NCBI GenBank assembly: GCA_044425705.1
Contig: JAWXVD010000015.1
Span: 1 to 45,717, forward strand
Direction of reading: 5' to 3'
DNA from: JAWXVD01 sp044425705
Lineage (GTDB): Bacteria; Bacillota; Clostridia; Lachnospirales; Lachnospiraceae
DNA: 45,717 nt
The stretch's first letter is position 1. Each line of letters opens with the position of its first letter. Below the pieces are notes generated by a model. That model worked only from the letters and a program-made list of their open reading frames with translations, did not search any database and was not told where the DNA came from. Position numbers and translations under genes: made by a program. Of the stretch, positions 42,769 to 45,717 are shown piece after piece.

Positions 42769-45297
42769 CTATATATCTTCCTTATAAATGTCTACAATAT
42801 CACTTCCTTGATAAAAGAAATGCAATATACCGTCCGCATCGTATTCTAATTCCGCCATAGCTTTGGCTGCATTTTGGCTCATGCCTATTCCATGTCCATA
42901 TCCACCACCAACCAATTCATATCCTGTAATTTCCAATCCTTCTTTTTGTGTTTCTATGGTGAAAAATGCACTTGGTAGTAGACTTGTTATAGCCACACTA
43001 GTTCCATCTTGCCTCATTATCTCATAGGATGAATCTGCTAAAACATATCGAACGTTTAACTCTGAAATGATCTTTACCCTTCCCTCTTCAAACTCTATTA
43101 TCATTTCTTCAATTGCACCACCAGCTGTTCTTTTAGCTACCACGATATTTCGTATATTGCCCATGTTTTCAATTGGGATACTACCATACTGGCCATCTTC
43201 ATCCTCCGTAAGAATCCTTCCATTATTGGCCTCATAACGCTGTTGCAGGGCTGTAATAACACCATCTACATCTATACTATCGACCTCATACTTCCACCGA
43301 TACCATGGCTCATTCCTCTCAAAATCTGATTCCCATACTTTTGATATATATAACGCAAATGTTTCTTCCTCTTGCAAAAAATCCCCACCCAAAACTTCTG
43401 ATTCTGTGACTGATGAAGAATCATTCACAAAGTCAGACTCTGTATGATTTATAACACTTTCTCCAGTTCCTATATTTCTCGATAATAAATAAGAAAATTC
43501 ATTAGCAGAGCCTTGGGTCCACGCATCAGTAGTTGTTCCAAATCCACAAGACGTAGAATAGTAATATGTATTAATTATTTCTCCATCGTATTTTAAAATC
43601 TGTCCACTTGTTTCCTTAATTGCTTTTGTAGTCTCTACTTGTTCGCTAATATTGTTATAGACTTGATATCCAGTACTATCATCTACATGTGCTCCATACT
43701 CCGCCAAACCAGCATTTATCATATTTCCATAGGCATAAGTTCTAGCACATATAGCTTGGCTTTTTAAAGCCTCCTCTGGATAAGAAGCAGGCATTTCACT
43801 TGGTACCACACCATATAAATATTCTTCTAATAATAATTCATTTACAATCACAATTCCATCTGCTGTTTTTTCTAATTCTAATGTACCACGATAACTTGGT
43901 ATCCCACTATTCCGATTAATACTATTGATTGCAATACGACCAGTTAATGCAGTCGGGGTAATCACAATCCGTGATCCTGTAAAATACTCACTATTCGTAT
44001 TGATTCTCATTTCCTCACCAGCTGAGATGACAACACTGCTTTCATTATTATTTTCTCCATATGATACCAACAAATCACAATCACTACTAAAAACAACCTC
44101 TTCATGTACATAATCAGCAAAATTAGCTGTTTTTAATAATACACGAATATATTCCATGGCTTCGTCTTTTACAATTAAAGCTGCTACAATTTCTCCATTT
44201 TCAATTACAAAATCAGAAAACGCATAACCAATTCTTATCTCTTCTAAGGTACACATTTTAAGAGAGCCGTAAAGCTTATAAATTTTTATATTCTCAGAAT
44301 AAGAATAATTTCCAACTCCCTCTATCTCTATTGTATCCTCGCGAATATTCAATATTTTTCCCGATATCTTATCTTCTTTACTCTTGATACCAGAAATATT
44401 TCCATCAAAAAATTGAACATCTGCTACCTGTTCTCTTTTGGCAGTTACATTATTGTCTATTGGAAAGATGACTTCAAAACTGTATTCTTCCTCTTCACTC
44501 TGACTGGATATGCTATCACCATCTGCATAGATATCCTTATTAGAAATCTCTTCTATAAAGCACAGGATACTATTTTCATTTACCTCCATAATCCATATAT
44601 TTTGAAATTGCATTTCATTTTCATCTATATTTCTGACAGCTAAAATTTCATTATTTGCTATGGTTACTGTGACCTTCCTATATAGCACTTCATCCAATAC
44701 CGATGTTGCATACTCAAAAACACCTTCTGAGGTCAACACTTGATTATGCTCTAAAGCCTCCCCCTCTTGCAAGGTTACCATATCCCCTATTCCCCATACT
44801 TCAACAGACCTATCATAAACAACTGATGAATATCCAAATTCTTCTCTAAACAGATCATAAAAAACATACCAGTCTTCTTTTAAAAAAGAATGCGATAGTT
44901 CATACTTATTTTCAGTCATTGCAATAATAGCTTGCAAAAAATCTTGATAATCCTCCTGAGCTGAGATTTCATTTTCATATGCTATAAACCATATATCTTC
45001 ACTAAGATAATTTATAATTTCTAGATACATCTCATATGTAAGATAATCAAAATCGTCTATTCTAACATTAGAGCCTAATATCTCTTCATACAGCAATGAC
45101 CGATCTTTACTCATAGAATCGTTATGTAATGTGATCAAAGCAATACTCATATTCATCGCTTCTTCCACTGAAATATATTCTCCAATAGGATTTTTTATTT
45201 CCTCTATTGATTGTATACTGAAAATCACAATTCCTAACAGAACTAAAATTCCTATCACAGAGGCTACTATTTTTCTATACATTTTAAAATCATACAT
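42769..45297 (-). CDS. Large SpoIID/LytB-domain protein
   Basis: 842 residues, starting after AAAGGA. An N-terminal membrane helix (VASVIGILVLLGIVIFSI) and about 440 residues of unrecognised, mostly beta, extracellular sequence precede a SpoIID/LytB domain (from about 470): YRGTLELEKTADGIVIVNEL, EEYLYGVVPSEMPASYPEEA, LKSQAICARTYA and, at the end, GGGYGHGIGMSQNAAKAMAE. SpoIID itself is about 340 residues and cleaves denuded glycan during engulfment. The length, and the lack of a SpoIID operon context, suggest a vegetative or accessory lytic transglycosylase-like factor. Confidence 0.85.
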   Translation of the reverse strand: MYDFKMYRKIVASVIGILVLLGIVIFSIQSIEEIKNPIGEYISVEEAMNMSIALITLHNDSMSKDRSLLYEEILGSNVRIDDFDYLTYEMYLEIINYLSEDIWFIAYENEISAQEDYQDFLQAIIAMTENKYELSHSFLKEDWYVFYDLFREEFGYSSVVYDRSVEVWGIGDMVTLQEGEALEHNQVLTSEGVFEYATSVLDEVLYRKVTVTIANNEILAVRNIDENEMQFQNIWIMEVNENSILCFIEEISNKDIYADGDSISSQSEEEEYSFEVIFPIDNNVTAKREQVADVQFFDGNISGIKSKEDKISGKILNIREDTIEIEGVGNYSYSENIKIYKLYGSLKMCTLEEIRIGYAFSDFVIENGEIVAALIVKDEAMEYIRVLLKTANFADYVHEEVVFSSDCDLLVSYGENNNESSVVISAGEEMRINTNSEYFTGSRIVITPTALTGRIAINSINRNSGIPSYRGTLELEKTADGIVIVNELLLEEYLYGVVPSEMPASYPEEALKSQAICARTYAYGNMINAGLAEYGAHVDDSTGYQVYNNISEQVETTKAIKETSGQILKYDGEIINTYYYSTSCGFGTTTDAWTQGSANEFSYLLSRNIGTGESVINHTESDFVNDSSSVTESEVLGGDFLQEEETFALYISKVWESDFERNEPWYRWKYEVDSIDVDGVITALQQRYEANNGRILTEDEDGQYGSIPIENMGNIRNIVVAKRTAGGAIEEMIIEFEEGRVKIISELNVRYVLADSSYEIMRQDGTSVAITSLLPSAFFTIETQKEGLEITGYELVGGGYGHGIGMSQNAAKAMAELEYDADGILHFFYQGSDIVDIYKEDI

Positions 45298-45443
45298 ATA
45301 ATGACTTATCCTTTCTTTAGGTCATTTAGTTTCATTCATTCTCTTTTAAACCTAATAAATGTAGTATATTTTACTCTTTATGTAATCTTACAATTTTTCT
45401 ATAATGAAGTTCTGTATCTACATTTTCAGATTTCAGACAAACT

Positions 45444-45468
45444 AAAAGCAACCTAAAAGGTTGCTTTT
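45444..45468. terminator. Bidirectional terminator
   Basis: AAAAGCAACC (45444-45453) pairs with GGTTGCTTTT (45459-45468), followed by CTTTTG on the plus strand. It lies upstream of the SpoIID gene and so belongs to a gene beyond the right edge. The gap 45298-45443 holds nothing else I can identify. Confidence 0.7.
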
Positions 45469-45515
45469 TCTTTTGTAAAATTTCATTATATCCCAAAATG
45501 CACTTCTTATCTTTT

Positions 45516-45611
45516 GACTCCTAGCTTACAGCTAGGTGGGTTACCGCAACCACAACTTCTGCCTTCCCTTGCGCAATGGGGGCTTGGCATCCATCTGGTG
45601 ATGTAGGAGTC
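45516..45611. ncRNA. GC-rich foldable segment, possible structured RNA or IS end
   Basis: 96 nt at about 55% GC in a window of roughly 33%. GACTCCTA (45516-45523) is complementary to TAGGAGTC (45604-45611). Inside are CCTAGC/GCTAGG (45520-45525, 45531-45536), GTGG..TT/AA.CCAC, CCC-TTGCGCAA-TGGG and CATC/GATG hairpins. The first hairpin and the closing stem share bases, so they compete. On the minus strand a 44-codon frame (MHSTYHFEP..., ...AQGKAEVVVAVTHLAVS) crosses it. The look is of an IS200/IS605 right end or its guide RNA, but I cannot confirm a class. Confidence 0.4.
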
Positions 45612-45717
45612 CCGTTTAAAGTAAATGTAGGTTCAAAATGATAAGTTGAATGCATCTCAGGTAAATATATTATACCCAATTCCGATAAATTTTACAATAT
45701 TTATTTTAGATATTTAT

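Noticed and set aside
42756..42781. Two copies of TCTATATATCTT near the SpoIID gene end
   Set aside because: Short, AT-rich tandem copy inside and just beyond the 3' end; no structure or function apparent.
1..45717. Search by eye for CRISPR arrays, tRNA and rRNA genes
   Set aside because: No regularly spaced identical repeats with unique spacers, no GGTTCGAATCC-like T-loops in a cloverleaf context and no rRNA signature sequences were seen.

Overview
The window is low-GC, densely coded DNA with strong AGGAGG-type ribosome sites and consensus sigma-A promoters. Its families are a SpoIID/LytB-domain protein, a GH25 lysozyme with SH3 domains, PTS EIIA and EIICB, ECF sigma/anti-sigma pairs, abundant AAA-ATPase/PD-(D/E)XK genes and Rpn-type nucleases. 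This points to an anaerobic, probably spore-forming Clostridia chromosome, most likely Lachnospiraceae or a close relative; that placement is inference from gene families only. I see no rRNA, tRNA or CRISPR array.

Layout. 1-5.8 kb: a DUF234-type ATPase, a PLP decarboxylase next to a P-loop kinase-like protein, a truncated RelB/DinJ antitoxin, and an Rpn nuclease gene split by a 144-bp hairpin element. 6.1-9.9 kb: a three-gene chaperone operon (GrpE-like, Hsp70, J-like/TPR/SEC-C). 9.9-11.5 kb: gene fragments and a decayed ATPase copy. 11.7-16.2 kb: a peptidoglycan amidase, a two-component system and a TetR regulator. 16.2-23.7 kb: a decay zone holding remnants of an iron alcohol dehydrogenase, an aldehyde dehydrogenase, a metallo-beta-lactamase-fold protein, a flavodoxin, a ferredoxin/NapH-like protein, an ArsR gene and an IS1182-type transposase. 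Among these sit an intact EF-hand peptide/ECF sigma/RsgI-like operon, an ArsR-ferredoxin-MntP operon and a DMT transporter.

23.8-30.4 kb: MarR-MATE, a membrane protein, an intact AAA-ATPase, a second hairpin element, MarR-TauE/SafE and a YefM-YoeB toxin-antitoxin pair. 30.4-39.1 kb: an ECF sigma/anti-sigma pair, a GH25 lysozyme, LysR with a divergent YeiH, a zinc-ribbon protein pair and an RmlD-like reductase. 39.6-45.7 kb: a GlcNAc/glucose PTS, a YihY protein, a large SpoIID-domain protein and a GC-rich foldable segment at the right edge.

The most unusual signal is in the repeats. (1) Two related MITE-like elements at 4986-5129 and 28277-28409 have GTTAC-type terminal inverted repeats, about 8-bp target duplications and three serial hairpins; the arms of the middle hairpin differ while its loop is conserved. 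The first splits the Rpn gene, and removing it with one target copy restores the frame exactly. (2) A roughly 35-nt leader sits directly before the start codons of at least five unrelated genes. (3) A palindromic repeat encodes the N-terminus of one protein and is intergenic elsewhere. (4) A long terminator hairpin carries a GTTAC-type palindrome at its tip. (5) Four 17-bp tandem repeats form the translation start region of the lysozyme gene.
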